DNA of 64,000 nucleotides. Origin: Actinomyces oris. Its GTDB lineage: Bacteria; Actinomycetota; Actinomycetes; Actinomycetales; Actinomycetaceae. A model generated the notes under the pieces. The model ran no database searches and was not told the origin of the DNA. It saw only the letters and a program-made list of their open reading frames with translations. This document shows, piece after piece, positions 9,825-20,382 of this stretch (positions within the stretch are counted from its first letter, which is position 1; each line of letters begins with the position of its first letter). Where the stretch lies: NCBI RefSeq assembly GCF_006546825.1, contig NZ_VICC01000002.1, positions 141,262-205,261 of the forward strand. Direction: 5' to 3'. Made by a program: the position numbers and the translations under genes.

Positions 9825-10814
9825 TCACAGGAGCACGGTGGCGAACAGACTCACCTGCTCAAAGCCCAGGGAGCGGTAGAGCGCCAGAGCGGGGGCGTTG
9901 TAGTCGTTGACGTAGAGGCTCACGACGCCGTCGGCGCCGACATGGTCCCGGCGCACGGCGTCCACCACCCCGGCCAGTGCCGCCGCCCCGACTCCCCGCC
10001 CACGCAGGTCGGGGCGGGTCCACACGCCGGTCAGTTGGGCGACGCCGCCTGTCGGGGAGTGCCACAGGGCCCCGACGTCGGCCTTGAAGGCCACCGCCCG
10101 GGGCGTTCCGGGCTGGACAGGACCTCCTGCGCCGTCGTCGAGGACGACGTAGCTGCGCCCCTGCTCGATGAGCCAGCCGACGTGACGTCGGTATCCGGAA
10201 CCATCGGTGGTGGGGTCGTAACCGAGCTCACCGATGAACATGTCCACCGAGGCCGGAAGGACCATCTCCGTCTCACTTGGCTGCGCCCGGCGGACCGCCT
10301 GCCCCACCCAGGACAGGGAGGGGTGACGGGGCCGGTGCCCGACGCTCAGCCCCGCGGCCGGGCGAGGTGCGGCCAGGACCGGCTGCTTCCAGCGCTCCTG
10401 GCGGGAACGCACTCCCTGCTCGCTGAGCGCTCCCCAGATCGCCGCAACGTCCCGGGCCGGCCCGCAGACCGAGCCGTGCCTGGACAGGCGGGGTCGGCAG
10501 TGCTCGGCCAGTGCCCGGATCTCGCCGGCATCGGCCGCCCGCAGACCGTGCTCGGGGCGTCCGGCCAGGCCGAAGGGCATGAGGGAGCCGACCGACCAGG
10601 CGGCGGCGACGGGCTGTGCCAGTCCACCCAGGGCGACGACGTCTCCGCGTCCCCAACGGGTCCAGCGCTGCATCTGCTGGACCAGGCTCACGGCACAGAC
10701 CGGATCCAGAGCACACAGCGACATGACTCCCGACACCTGATCGGAGGGAACCGGTGTCAGGCGGTCGGCGTGACGCTGAGCGCGTCTCGTGTCGCGGTGC
10801 CGCAGGAAGCTCAT
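9825..10814 (-). CDS. DUF4081-containing GNAT N-acetyltransferase
   Basis: Encodes 329 residues with two parts: an N-terminal ~200-residue region of the DUF4081 type and a C-terminal GNAT fold. The acetyl-CoA loop is visible in RPDLRGRGVGAAALAG, followed by SLYVNDYNAPALALYRSLGF, a standard GNAT ending. The gene lies just downstream of ispG, the position this family occupies in many Actinobacteria. The acetylated substrate is unknown. The 49-bp gap to ispG suggests co-transcription with the ispG-rseP-dxr group. Confidence 0.85.
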   Translation of the reverse strand: MSFLRHRDTRRAQRHADRLTPVPSDQVSGVMSLCALDPVCAVSLVQQMQRWTRWGRGDVVALGGLAQPVAAAWSVGSLMPFGLAGRPEHGLRAADAGEIRALAEHCRPRLSRHGSVCGPARDVAAIWGALSEQGVRSRQERWKQPVLAAPRPAAGLSVGHRPRHPSLSWVGQAVRRAQPSETEMVLPASVDMFIGELGYDPTTDGSGYRRHVGWLIEQGRSYVVLDDGAGGPVQPGTPRAVAFKADVGALWHSPTGGVAQLTGVWTRPDLRGRGVGAAALAGVVDAVRRDHVGADGVVSLYVNDYNAPALALYRSLGFEQVSLFATVLL

Positions 10815-10863
10815 ACCCGTCAGGCCCGGGCCGGCGCTGGAGGCGCCCGGCCCTCACCGGTCC

Positions 10864-12045
<1,182 letters not shown>

Positions 12046-12061
12046 CCGTCCAGTATGTCAC

Positions 12062-12142
12062 CCGCCCTGCCAGGCCCTGCACCTCAGGTGTGTGGCATCG
12101 CTCCCGCCGGTACCGATTTGCTCACGCCCTGCCAGACCCTGC
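12062..12142. repeat. Pair of short direct repeats between rseP and ispG
   Basis: An 18-bp unit (CGCCCTGCCAGGCCCTGC at about 12063-12080) recurs with one mismatch at about 12125-12142, 62 bp apart, in the 102-bp gap between rseP and ispG. I see no recognised function; it may simply be a local duplication. Confidence 0.4.
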
Positions 12143-12147
12143 GGGCC

Positions 12148-13482
12148 TCACAGCGGCGCGGCGATATCCACCCACACCAGGACCAGGGCCATGGCGATCA
12201 GCAGACCGAAGACGACCTGACCGACGGGCAGCATCCTGGCCGTGTCCACCGGGCCCGGATCGGGCTTACCCTGCGCCTTGGCGATCGAGCGCCGGATGCC
12301 CTCCCAGCAGGCTCCGAGCACGTGCCCGCCGTCCAGTGGCAGCAGGGGCACCAGGTTGAAGGCGAACAGCGCCAGGTTGAGGCTGCCCAGCAGCATGAGC
12401 ATGGTGCTCACCCGCATCGACAGGGGGACTGCGCCGCCTCCGGCCACACCGCCGCTGGTGGCGTTTCCGGCCATGCGTCCCATGCCCACCAGGCCCACAA
12501 CGCCGCTGTCAGCGCTGCGCTGCTCAACGCCCAGCGCCGCCTGGACGGCGTGATAGAGGCCCACCGGCAGGGTGGCGATGGCCTTGACCGTCCCACCGAT
12601 GGCCTGCCCGATGATGCCGGGGATCTTGGTGGGGCTCAGGGGAATGGTTCCCAGCGACGGGGAGATGCCGACATAGGGGCGGGCCTGGGTGCGCACGGCT
12701 CCGGAGGCGTCCTTGACCGGGGCGCCCTGCGCGTCGCGAACGGTGCGCTGGGCCTCGACCGCAGTGACTCTCACGGTGCGCTCGACTCCGTCGCGCTCGA
12801 TGACGACCTCGGTGGGGCTGGTGCCTTGGGCGGCGATCCGGGCCTGCAGCTCCTCCCAGGTGGAGACCTTCACCCCGCCCCAGGAGACGATCCTGTCGCC
12901 GACCCGTATGCCGGCGGCGCTGGCGGGGCCGACTGGGTCGGAGTCCTGGCAGGGGGCGCCCGCGTCGATGTTCGACGACACGCAGGGCGCCACGGTCGAC
13001 AGCGTCGTCGTGCGTCCGGGGATGCCGACCACGCCGACGGCCACGGCCAGCAGCACGATCCCCAGGACCAGGTTGGTGAGGATTCCCCCGGCCATGACGA
13101 TGAGCTTCTTGGGGACGCTGAGGTGGTAGAAGGCCCGGTGCTCCTCGCCGGGCTGGATCTCCTCCAGGGCCTCGGCGCGTGCCTCGCCCACCATGCCCAG
13201 GCTTCCGTCCTTGCGTCGGCGGTCCGGCCTGCCGGGCCTGGCCGGTGGCAGCATGCCGACGAGCTTGACGTAGCCGCCCAGCCAGATGGCCTTGACGCCG
13301 TACTCGGTCTCCCCGCGCTTGAACGACCAGATCTTCGGGCCGAAGCCGATGAAGTACTCGGGTACCTTCACGCCGAACTTCTTGGCGGGGATCATGTGCC
13401 CGAGCTCGTGAAGGGCCACTGAGACACCGATCCCGATGACGAGGATGACGATGCCCAGGATGTAGGCCAGGGTGGTGCTCAC
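12148..13482 (-). CDS. rseP: Site-2 intramembrane metalloprotease (RseP/Rip1 family)
   Basis: A membrane zinc protease that cleaves transmembrane regulators such as anti-sigma factors. The frame is open further upstream, but GTG at 13482 overlaps the dxr stop (GTGA) and gives 444 residues starting with a hydrophobic helix. The zinc motif HELGH lies at about residues 22-26. A PDZ-like region (AAGIRVGDRIVSWGGVKV) occupies the middle. The second active-site motif, NLVPLLPLDGGHV, lies near residue 385. It is sandwiched between dxr and ispG, the usual actinobacterial position. Confidence 0.93.
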   Translation of the reverse strand: MSTTLAYILGIVILVIGIGVSVALHELGHMIPAKKFGVKVPEYFIGFGPKIWSFKRGETEYGVKAIWLGGYVKLVGMLPPARPGRPDRRRKDGSLGMVGEARAEALEEIQPGEEHRAFYHLSVPKKLIVMAGGILTNLVLGIVLLAVAVGVVGIPGRTTTLSTVAPCVSSNIDAGAPCQDSDPVGPASAAGIRVGDRIVSWGGVKVSTWEELQARIAAQGTSPTEVVIERDGVERTVRVTAVEAQRTVRDAQGAPVKDASGAVRTQARPYVGISPSLGTIPLSPTKIPGIIGQAIGGTVKAIATLPVGLYHAVQAALGVEQRSADSGVVGLVGMGRMAGNATSGGVAGGGAVPLSMRVSTMLMLLGSLNLALFAFNLVPLLPLDGGHVLGACWEGIRRSIAKAQGKPDPGPVDTARMLPVGQVVFGLLIAMALVLVWVDIAAPL

Positions 13483-14771
13483 GAGTGCGTTCCTCCGTTT
13501 CGTGCCGCGATGAGCTCGTCGGCGCGGGCGCGTGCCCAGGTCTCCACGGCCAGGACGTCGTCGAGGCCCGGGCCGGTCAGGCCCTCGTGCTCGCCGACGA
13601 CGGCCGCATCGATCTCGACGATGTCGAGCCACTCCAGGCCGCCGGCGAGGAAGGCGGCGACGGCCTGCTCGTTGGCCGCGTTGAGGACGGCCGGGTGGGT
13701 GTCGGAGGCCGCCACGGCGCTGCGGGCCAGGTCGACGGCGGGGAAGGCGGCACCGTCCAGCGGCTCGAAGGTCCAGCTGACCGGTTCGCGCCAGTCGTTG
13801 GGAGTCACCAGGCCCGACAGGTCGGGGCGCTCGGGCCAGGTCAGGCCCAGGGCGATGGGCAGGCGCATGTCGGGTGGGGAGGCCTGGGCGATGGTGGCGC
13901 CGTCGGTGAACTCCACCATGGAGTGGATGACGGACTGGGGGTGAACGACGACGTCGATCCGCTCGGGTGCCACGTCGAACAGGAGGTGGGCCTCGATGAG
14001 CTCGAGCCCCTTGTTGATGAGGGTCGAGGAGTTGATGGTCACCACCGGCCCCATGTCCCAGGTGGGGTGCTTGAGGGCGGCGGCGGCACTGATCCCGGTG
14101 AGCTCGGCGCGGCTGCGCCCGCGGAAGGGGCCGCCGGAGGCGGTCAGGACCAGCCGCCGCACCTCGCTGCGTCCGCTGAGGACGGGACTGGTCAGTCCTT
14201 TCTCGTGGCAGCCGCTGGCCAGGGCCTGGGCGATGGCGGAGTGCTCGGAGTCCACGGGGACGATCTGGCCAGGTCGCGTGAGCGCCTGGCGGACCAGGGC
14301 GCCCCCGACGACGAGGGACTCCTTGTTGGCCAGGGCCAGGCGGGCGCCACTGGCCAGGGCGGCCAGCGTGGGCAGCAGTCCCACCGAGCCGGTGATGCCG
14401 TTGACGACCGTGTCGCCGGCCCCGAGCTCGGCGGCCTGGACCGCCGTGGTGGCGGCGTCGGGGCCGGTGAGAATGGTGGTGACCGGGTCGGGGCGGCCGG
14501 CCTGGGCGGCTGCGGCTCTCAGGGCCTGGCGCAGGCGCTCGGCGAGATCCTCTCCCCCGCCGGTGACGGCCACGACGGGAACCTCCCAGGTGATGGCCTG
14601 GCGGGCCAGGAGCTCCAGGCGCGATCCGCCGGCGGCCAGGGCGACCACTCGCGGGGCGTGCTCCCCCAGGCGGGAGAGGACCTCGAGGGTCTGGGTGCCG
14701 ATCGACCCGGTGGATCCCAGGAGGACCAGTCGCTGTGGGTTGTGGGAGGGCGCTGGTGCGTGGCTGGTCAT
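13479..14771 (-). CDS. dxr: 1-deoxy-D-xylulose 5-phosphate reductoisomerase
   Basis: First committed MEP-pathway step: NADPH-dependent conversion of DXP to MEP. The N-terminus has LVLLGSTGSIGTQTLEVL, the NADPH-binding glycine motif. TGSVGLLPTLAALASG, LALANKESLVVGG and VDSEHSAIAQAL carry the metal and substrate residues. Two starts are possible: ATG at 14771 (430 residues, closer to family length) or GTG at 14816 (445 residues, overlapping the upstream stop as GTGA). GAGGAA lies 13 nt before the ATG. I chose the shorter form with moderate certainty. The gene overlaps rseP by 4 bp. Confidence 0.93.
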   Translation of the reverse strand: MTSHAPAPSHNPQRLVLLGSTGSIGTQTLEVLSRLGEHAPRVVALAAGGSRLELLARQAITWEVPVVAVTGGGEDLAERLRQALRAAAAQAGRPDPVTTILTGPDAATTAVQAAELGAGDTVVNGITGSVGLLPTLAALASGARLALANKESLVVGGALVRQALTRPGQIVPVDSEHSAIAQALASGCHEKGLTSPVLSGRSEVRRLVLTASGGPFRGRSRAELTGISAAAALKHPTWDMGPVVTINSSTLINKGLELIEAHLLFDVAPERIDVVVHPQSVIHSMVEFTDGATIAQASPPDMRLPIALGLTWPERPDLSGLVTPNDWREPVSWTFEPLDGAAFPAVDLARSAVAASDTHPAVLNAANEQAVAAFLAGGLEWLDIVEIDAAVVGEHEGLTGPGLDDVLAVETWARARADELIAARNGGTHS

Positions 14772-14812
14772 GGGGTGGCGGGTTTCCTCAGGACGGGCTC
14801 GACGGGCGTGAC

Positions 14813-15358
14813 TCACTCGACGGACAGCAGGACCTCGACGACGCGCGCCAGGTAACGGTCGACGCTGGGCTCCCCGTAGGCCTTGTTCCCCCGGGCTCGA
14901 CGGAAGACCGCTCCGCGCACCTCGCTGGAGGTCAGGGTGGTGTCGGAGTCGAAGTAGCCGGCGATACGGTCCATGAGGGCATCGACGTCGGTCTTGTCGT
15001 ACCCCTGCCCGGAGGCCGGGGCGAAGCGCTCGCCGGCCGGGCGCAGCAGACGCGGGTAAAGGGTGGTGGCGAGCTGAGTGACCTGGTCCATCCAGGCCTG
15101 GCGACCGTTCTTGGCCACGAAGGCCGCGCGCCGACGCTGGAGGAAGGCGGCCTCGAGCCGGTCGAGGGCGGCGTCCACGGCCTGGGGCTGGTAGCCGCGC
15201 AGGACGACGTCGAAGGCGACGGTGCGCACGCCCTCGGAGTCCATCTCGTCGAGCTCACCGGCGTCGTAGATCTCGTGAGCCGTCTCGAAGTAGCGGTCCA
15301 CCTGCTCGGGGCGGTAGCCCGGTCGCAGGAGCGCTGACTTGGGGAACATGTCGCTCAT
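14813..15358 (-). CDS. DivIVA-repeat protein
   Basis: Encodes 181 residues built from four copies of a short DivIVA-type motif: [54 protein letters not shown] and [18 protein letters not shown]. Each has a G/A-Y, three to four residues, V-D and an amphipathic helix. This is the DivI1A-domain repeat known from Actinobacteria, although the long coiled coil of true DivIVA/Wag31 is absent. The ATG overlaps the rlmN stop (ATGA), with GGAGAGG upstream. A role in polar or division-site organisation is only inferred. Confidence 0.8.
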   Translation of the reverse strand: MSDMFPKSALLRPGYRPEQVDRYFETAHEIYDAGELDEMDSEGVRTVAFDVVLRGYQPQAVDAALDRLEAAFLQRRRAAFVAKNGRQAWMDQVTQLATTLYPRLLRPAGERFAPASGQGYDKTDVDALMDRIAGYFDSDTTLTSSEVRGAVFRRARGNKAYGEPSVDRYLARVVEVLLSVE

Positions 15359-16617
15359 GTCGTCTTGACCCTCTCCTGGTTGAGTACCTCGGTCGCGAGT
15401 TGACCGCAGGCACCGTCGATGTCGCTGCCTCGAGTGTCTCGCACTGTCGTGGTAATTCCGGCACGCCGGAGCGTGTCGACGAACATATCCTGAACCGCAA
15501 CCTCCGAGCAGGTCCAGATGGAGCCCGGAGTGGGGTTGAGCGGGATGGGGTTGACATGGGCCCATCCGGTGTCCCTGCGGTTGAGCTCGTCAGCGAGCAG
15601 CTGGGCGCGCCAGGCGTGGTCGTTCATGTCCTTGATGAGCGCGTACTCGATGGACACGCGCCGGCCGGTGGCCAGGAAGTAGTCGTGGGCGGCGTCGAGC
15701 AGCTCGCCGACCTTCCACTTGGAGTTGACGGGGATGAGCTCGTCGCGCAGCTCGTCGTCGGGGGCGTGCAGGGAGACGGCCAGGGTCACCGGCAGCCCCT
15801 CGCCGGCGAGTCGGCGGATGAGGGGGACGAGTCCCACGGTGGAGACGGTGATGCCACGCGCCGACAGGCCGAAGCCCTCCGGGGCCGGGTCGATGAGCCG
15901 GTGGAGGGCGCCGACGACGTTCTTGTAGTTGACCATCGGCTCGCCCATGCCCATGAAGACCACGTTGGACAGGCGGGCCGGTCCCCCGGTCAGCTCCCCA
16001 GCGGCCGAGGCCTGGGCGGCGTGGCGCACCTGCTCCACGATCTCCCCGGTGGACAGGTTGCGGGTCAGGCCCATCTGACCGGTGGCGCAGAAGGGGCAGG
16101 CCATGCCGCAGCCGGCCTGGGAGGAGACGCACAGGGTGGTGCGCTCCTTGTAGCGCATGAGGACGCTCTCGACGCGCACGCCGTCGTGCAGCTCCCACAG
16201 GTGCTTGATGGTGCGCCCGCCGTCGGCGCGCAGGGCGCGTACCGGGGTGATGAGCTCGGGCAGCAGCTCGGCGCACAGCTGCTCGCGCTGGGCGGCGGGC
16301 AGGTCGGTCATGTCCGCACTGTCGCGGGTGAAGTGCGTGAAGTAGTGCCGTGAGAGCTGGTCGGCCCGGAAGGAGGGCAGGCCCGAGTCCTTGCAGGCGG
16401 CCTTGCGCCCGGACAGGTCGAGGTCGGCCAGGTGGCGGGGGGCCTTGCCGCGCGCGGCGGGCACCGCGAAGGACAGGCGCGGTTTGGCGTCGGGGCTGGT
16501 GGCGCCCTCCGGGGGCTGGTCGGTGGGCATGACCTGGACCCGGCCGTCATGCGGCCGCCCGGTGATGCTGACGGGCTGCGAGCGCCGGGGGCGCTGCTGT
16601 GCTCGCGATGGACTCAC
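15355..16617 (-). CDS. rlmN: 23S rRNA (adenine2503-C2)/tRNA methyltransferase, radical SAM
   Basis: Methylates A2503 of 23S rRNA, and adenine 37 of some tRNAs in characterised homologues. Radical-SAM cluster cysteines are in CGMACPFC. Further family marks are [16 protein letters not shown] and the C-terminal [13 protein letters not shown], which contains the methyl-carrying cysteine. GTG at 16617 is preceded by GAGGAG with 7-nt spacing and gives 420 residues; an ATG at 16530 would give 391. The first ~60 residues are Arg/Pro-rich and not conserved. The gene overlaps the DivIVA-repeat gene by 4 bp. Confidence 0.95.
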   Translation of the reverse strand: MSPSRAQQRPRRSQPVSITGRPHDGRVQVMPTDQPPEGATSPDAKPRLSFAVPAARGKAPRHLADLDLSGRKAACKDSGLPSFRADQLSRHYFTHFTRDSADMTDLPAAQREQLCAELLPELITPVRALRADGGRTIKHLWELHDGVRVESVLMRYKERTTLCVSSQAGCGMACPFCATGQMGLTRNLSTGEIVEQVRHAAQASAAGELTGGPARLSNVVFMGMGEPMVNYKNVVGALHRLIDPAPEGFGLSARGITVSTVGLVPLIRRLAGEGLPVTLAVSLHAPDDELRDELIPVNSKWKVGELLDAAHDYFLATGRRVSIEYALIKDMNDHAWRAQLLADELNRRDTGWAHVNPIPLNPTPGSIWTCSEVAVQDMFVDTLRRAGITTTVRDTRGSDIDGACGQLATEVLNQERVKTT

Positions 16618-16688
16618 GCTCGTGCTCCTCGTGTCCCGGGGCTGGGGAGGGCCGGGCTGGTCGATAGGGGTGGGTGCGGCATGCGTCC

Positions 16689-17627
16689 CTATTTCACCAG
16701 GAGGGTGAAGGCGTAGACAAGTGGAGCGGCCACGAGGATCGAGTCGAGCCGGTCCATGATTCCGCCGTGCCCGGGCAGGAGCGTGCCCATGTCCTTGAGT
16801 CCCAGGTCACGCTTGAGCAGGGACTCCCCCAGGTCTCCCAGGGTGGAGACGATCACGGTGCAGGCGCCCAGTGCGGCTCCGGTCCACCAGGGGCCGCCGA
16901 TGGCCCAGACGCAGCCGGCACCGGTGGCGACGGCTGCGATGAGGGAGCCCATGAGCCCCTCCCAGGACTTCTTCGGTGAGACCGAGGGCGCCAGGGGGTG
17001 ACGGCCGAAGGTGATGCCGGCCATCCACCCGCCGGTGTCGTTGGCGGCCGCCAGGGCGATGAGCATCATGACTTTTCCCACTCCGTGCTCCTGCACCAGG
17101 AGCAGGACCGCGAAGCCGGCCAGGAAGGGCAGGTAGGTGGCGGCGAAGACCGAGGCGGCCGCGGCGCTGGAGCGCGAGCGGCGGACCTCGTCGTGGGCCT
17201 CGGTGCGGGGGATGTCGTGGCCGGCCTGCTCCAGGACGGTGCCGACCTCCGCCTCGGCCTGGTCCATGAAGCTCCACAGGACGCAGGCGCCGACGGTGGC
17301 GACGTAGGCCCCGAAGGCCGCCTCTGCTCCCACCTCCCAGGCGCACACGGAGATTCCCAGGGTCCCCAACCACAGCGGCGCCAGGGGCAGGCGGATGCGC
17401 TTGCGGGCGAAGGCCGCCGCCAGCTCCCACAGCGCCCCGCACACGGCCAGGACGACGACGCCCACGAAGATGACCTTGTAGAAGGCCAGGGACCCCAGGA
17501 CCACGGCGATGAGCACGACCGCCACCCCGATGGCGGCGGGCAGGTTGCGTCCCGCCCGCCCGGTGGCGGGCAGGGGGTCGTGGTTGCGCGTGGGGCGCGG
17601 GTTCAGCAGAGGCGACACGGGGCTCAC
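16689..17627 (-). CDS. cdsA: Phosphatidate cytidylyltransferase (CDP-diglyceride synthase)
   Basis: Makes CDP-diacylglycerol from CTP and phosphatidic acid in the cytoplasmic membrane. The 312 residues form about eight hydrophobic segments. [12 protein letters not shown] and the C-terminal signature [14 protein letters not shown] followed by [19 protein letters not shown] are diagnostic. The first ~30 residues are polar and Pro/Arg-rich before helix 1. The GTG start has no clear Shine-Dalgarno, so the exact start is uncertain. It lies 63 bp after frr, as in many bacteria. Confidence 0.94.
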   Translation of the reverse strand: MSPVSPLLNPRPTRNHDPLPATGRAGRNLPAAIGVAVVLIAVVLGSLAFYKVIFVGVVVLAVCGALWELAAAFARKRIRLPLAPLWLGTLGISVCAWEVGAEAAFGAYVATVGACVLWSFMDQAEAEVGTVLEQAGHDIPRTEAHDEVRRSRSSAAAASVFAATYLPFLAGFAVLLLVQEHGVGKVMMLIALAAANDTGGWMAGITFGRHPLAPSVSPKKSWEGLMGSLIAAVATGAGCVWAIGGPWWTGAALGACTVIVSTLGDLGESLLKRDLGLKDMGTLLPGHGGIMDRLDSILVAAPLVYAFTLLVK

Positions 17628-17690
17628 AGGGGTTGACGGGACAGGGCGGGAGGCCGGACGGTGGCGCGGCCGCTCCCGGGAGAAGGCGGC

Positions 17691-18248
17691 TCAGACCTCG
17701 AGCAGCTCGGCCTCCTTGGCGCTCAGGGCGGCGTCGATCTGCTCGACGAAGCGCTTGGTGAGGCCGTCGAGCTCGTGCTCGGCGCGCTTGACGTCGTCCT
17801 CGCCGGCCTCGCCGTCCTTCTTGATGGCCTCGAGCTCCTTCTTGGCCTTGCCGCGGATACCGCGCACCTGGACGCGGGAGTCCTCGGCGCGGGAGCGGGC
17901 GAGCTTGACGTAGTCCTTGCGGCGCTCCTCGGTCAGTGCCGGCAGGGTGACGCGGATGACGGTGCCGTCATCGGTGGGGTTGACGCCGAGGTCGGACTCG
18001 CGGATGGCGGTGACGATGTCCTTCATGGCGGAGCGGTCGAAGGGGCTGACCAGGACGGTGCGGGCCTCGGGGATCGTCAGGGAGGCGAGCTGCTGGAGCG
18101 GGGTGGGGGCGCCGTAGTAGTCCACGACGATCCCGTTGAACATCGAGGGGTTGGCGCGGCCGGTGCGGATGGTGGCCAGCTCGCTCTTGGCGGCCTGGAG
18201 GGCCTTGTCCATCTTGTCCTCGGCCTCGAGCATGACGTCGTCGATCAT
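17691..18248 (-). CDS. frr: Ribosome recycling factor
   Basis: Splits post-termination ribosomes together with EF-G. ATG at 18248, with AAGGAAG upstream, gives 185 residues, exactly the family length; a start 17 codons upstream is less likely. Typical stretches are MDKALQAAKSELATIRTGRANP, the central DDGTVIRVTLPALTEERR and KLARSRAEDSRVQVRGIRG. It follows pyrH after 155 bp, an arrangement widely conserved in bacteria. Confidence 0.97.
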   Translation of the reverse strand: MIDDVMLEAEDKMDKALQAAKSELATIRTGRANPSMFNGIVVDYYGAPTPLQQLASLTIPEARTVLVSPFDRSAMKDIVTAIRESDLGVNPTDDGTVIRVTLPALTEERRKDYVKLARSRAEDSRVQVRGIRGKAKKELEAIKKDGEAGEDDVKRAEHELDGLTKRFVEQIDAALSAKEAELLEV

Positions 18249-18403
18249 GGTGCTTCCTTTACTGGGCGGTCGTGGGTTCGTCAGGTAGTGATCGGCCATC
18301 GCGGGGATGGCTGCGGGTTGGGAGGGTGTGCCGGCCGTCTGCGCTGCATGCGGTCACGGAGCTCGAAGGGGCCCTCGGCGGCCCGTCTGAGCTCGCAGCC
18401 GGG

Positions 18404-19156
18404 TCAGTCGCAGCTGACGAGTGTCCCGATTCTCTCACCCAGCAGGGCTCGGGTGATGTTGCCGGGCTCCCCCATGCCGAAGACGCGCATGGTCAGGCCG
18501 TTGTCGCGGCACAGGGCGAAGGCGGAGGCGTCGACCACCTGGAGGCCGTCGGCCAGGGCGCGCTCGTAGGTGAGCTGGTCCAGGCGCCGGGCATCGGGGT
18601 TCTTGCGGGGGTCGGCGGTGTAGACGCCGTCGACCCCGTTCTTGCCCACGAGCAGCTCGTCGCAGTGGGTCTCCAGGGCGCGTTGGGCCGAGACGGTGTC
18701 CGTGGAGAAGTAGGGCAGGCCGGCACCGGCGCCGAAGACGACGACGCGGTTCTTCTCCATGTGGCGGATGGCGCGCAGGGGGATGTAGGACTCGGCGACC
18801 TGTCCCATGGCGATGGCGGTCTGGACACGGGCGGGCACCCCCGCCTTCTCAATGAAGTCCTGCAGGGCCAGAGCGTTCATGACGGTTCCCAGCATGCCCA
18901 TGTAGTCGGCGCGGGCGCGGTCCATGCCGCGCGAGGAGAGCTCGGCGCCGCGGAAGAAGTTCCCGCCTCCGACGACGACGGAGACCTGGACTCCGGCGCG
19001 TACGGCCTCGGCGATCTGGCGGGCGGCGTCGGAGACGACGTCGGGGTCCAGGCCTATGGCTCCGCCGCCGAAGACCTCACCGGAGAGCTTGAGTAGAACA
19101 CGTCTGGGGTGCGTGCCGTGGGCGACGCGGTCGTCACGAGCCGGTTCATGACTCAT
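18404..19156 (-). CDS. pyrH: UMP kinase
   Basis: Phosphorylates UMP to UDP; amino-acid-kinase fold. ATG at 19156 is preceded by CAGGAG and gives 250 residues, with a polar leader of ~18 residues before [49 protein letters not shown]-like [17 protein letters not shown] and [11 protein letters not shown] are the substrate and ATP-site motifs. It lies between tsf and frr in the conserved order rpsB-tsf-pyrH-frr. Confidence 0.97.
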   Translation of the reverse strand: MSHEPARDDRVAHGTHPRRVLLKLSGEVFGGGAIGLDPDVVSDAARQIAEAVRAGVQVSVVVGGGNFFRGAELSSRGMDRARADYMGMLGTVMNALALQDFIEKAGVPARVQTAIAMGQVAESYIPLRAIRHMEKNRVVVFGAGAGLPYFSTDTVSAQRALETHCDELLVGKNGVDGVYTADPRKNPDARRLDQLTYERALADGLQVVDASAFALCRDNGLTMRVFGMGEPGNITRALLGERIGTLVSCD

Positions 19157-19373
19157 TGCGCTATGTCTCCTGGGTTCGGTGGGCAGGCTTGGCACAGCCT
19201 ACCCCGTCCGGGTGGGCACCGGGCCACGATGAGCGTCAACCCCGGCGGTCAGACACACCATGGGGCCGTGCCATGGGACCGTGCCAGGGACCAGGCCCAC
19301 GCAGAAGACGTGCTCGCGGAGGGCGCCCCGGGGAGCAGACGGTGAGGGATGTCGATGAGTGAGAGGGGAAGAA

Positions 19374-19414
19374 CGGGGCGGGGGCGCGAGCATGATGCTC
19401 GCGCCCCCGCCCCG
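19374..19414 (-). terminator. Very strong terminator hairpin after tsf
   Basis: A perfect 20-bp GC-rich inverted repeat (19374-19393 with 19395-19414) is separated by a single base, so it folds into an almost loop-less stem. It begins 13 bp beyond the tsf stop in the direction of transcription, and the minus strand continues with a T/C-rich stretch (GTTCTTCCCCTCTC). It most likely ends the rpsB-tsf transcript and isolates it from pyrH. Confidence 0.8.
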
Positions 19415-19427
19415 ATCAGTGAGCGGA

Positions 19428-20267
19428 TCAGGCGCCGACGCGGAAGCGCACGAAGCCGGTCAGCTCGCCACCGGTGGCCTCGACGACCTTGCCGACCGTG
19501 GTCTTGGGGTCCTTGGCGAAGGCCTGGTCGACCAGGACGTTCTCCTTGAAGAAGCCGTTGAGACGACCCTCGACGATCTTGGGGATGGCCTTCTCGGGCT
19601 TGCCCTCGGCGCGGGTGGTCTCCTCGGCGATGGCGCGCTCCTTGTCCACGACCTCGGCCGGGACGTCCTCACGGGTGGCGTAGGCCGGGGAGTAGGCGGC
19701 GATGTGCATGGCGACGTCGTGAGCCACCTCGGCGGCCTTGGCGTCGGTGCCCACCAGGACGCCGACCTGCGCGGGCAGGTCGGGGTTGGTGCGGTGCAGG
19801 TAGAGCTCGATCTTGTCGGCCTCGAGGCGGCCGACACGGCGCACGACGATCTTCTCGCCGATGACGGCCTGCATGCCGTCGGTGAGCTCCTTGACGGTGG
19901 AGCCGTCGACCTCGACCTCGGCCAGGGCCTCGGCGTCGGTGGCGCCGGAGTCCAGGGCGGCGGTGAGGACCTGCTCGGCGTAGTCGAGGAACTTCTGGTT
20001 CTTGGCCACGAAGTCGGTCTCGGCGTTGATCTCGACGAGGACGCCGACCTGGCCGTTGCCGGAGTCGACGACCTTGGCGGCGATGAGGCCGGCGGAGGCG
20101 GCGCGGCCCTCGCGCTTGGCGATGCCCTTGAGGCCCTTGACGCGAATGATCTCGATGGCCTTCTCGGCGTCGCCGTTGGCCTCGTCGAGGGCCTTCTTGA
20201 CGTCGAGCATGCCGGCGCCGGTCTTCTCGCGCAGCGCCTTGATGTCAGCGGTGGTGTAGTTCGCCAT
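19428..20267 (-). CDS. tsf: Translation elongation factor Ts
   Basis: Nucleotide-exchange factor for EF-Tu. The 279 residues start with MANYTTADIKALREKTGAGM, the typical N-domain. VLVEINAETDFVAKN and AMHIAAYSPAYATREDVP are core motifs. The ATG has GGAG nine nt upstream (CAGGAGACATTC). It is the second gene of the rpsB-tsf pair and is separated from rpsB by 115 bp containing a hairpin. Confidence 0.97.
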   Translation of the reverse strand: MANYTTADIKALREKTGAGMLDVKKALDEANGDAEKAIEIIRVKGLKGIAKREGRAASAGLIAAKVVDSGNGQVGVLVEINAETDFVAKNQKFLDYAEQVLTAALDSGATDAEALAEVEVDGSTVKELTDGMQAVIGEKIVVRRVGRLEADKIELYLHRTNPDLPAQVGVLVGTDAKAAEVAHDVAMHIAAYSPAYATREDVPAEVVDKERAIAEETTRAEGKPEKAIPKIVEGRLNGFFKENVLVDQAFAKDPKTTVGKVVEATGGELTGFVRFRVGA

Positions 20268-20325
20268 GAATGTCTCCTGGTCAGTCAGTGACTAATAGAC
20301 GTGTGAAAAAGGACGAGTGAGAGGT

Positions 20326-20356
20326 GCTCACAGCGCGGGGACGCCGCGCTGTGAGC
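20326..20356 (-). terminator. Hairpin in the rpsB-tsf gap, possible attenuator
   Basis: A 13-bp perfect inverted repeat (20326-20338 with 20344-20356; arm GCTCACAGCGCGG) has a 5-nt loop. On the transcribed strand a run of five T follows about 15 nt later. It sits 26 bp after rpsB and upstream of tsf, so partial termination would lower tsf relative to rpsB. Attenuation is inferred; the hairpin itself is plain. Confidence 0.6.
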
Positions 20357-20382
20357 GAGGAGCTGAGGTGGTGAGCCCGAGC

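Noticed and set aside
13485..14855. 456-codon plus-strand frame opposite dxr
   Set aside because: It has no recognisable motif and a Gly/Asp/Val-rich shadow composition; dxr and the GTGA coupling with rseP explain the region.
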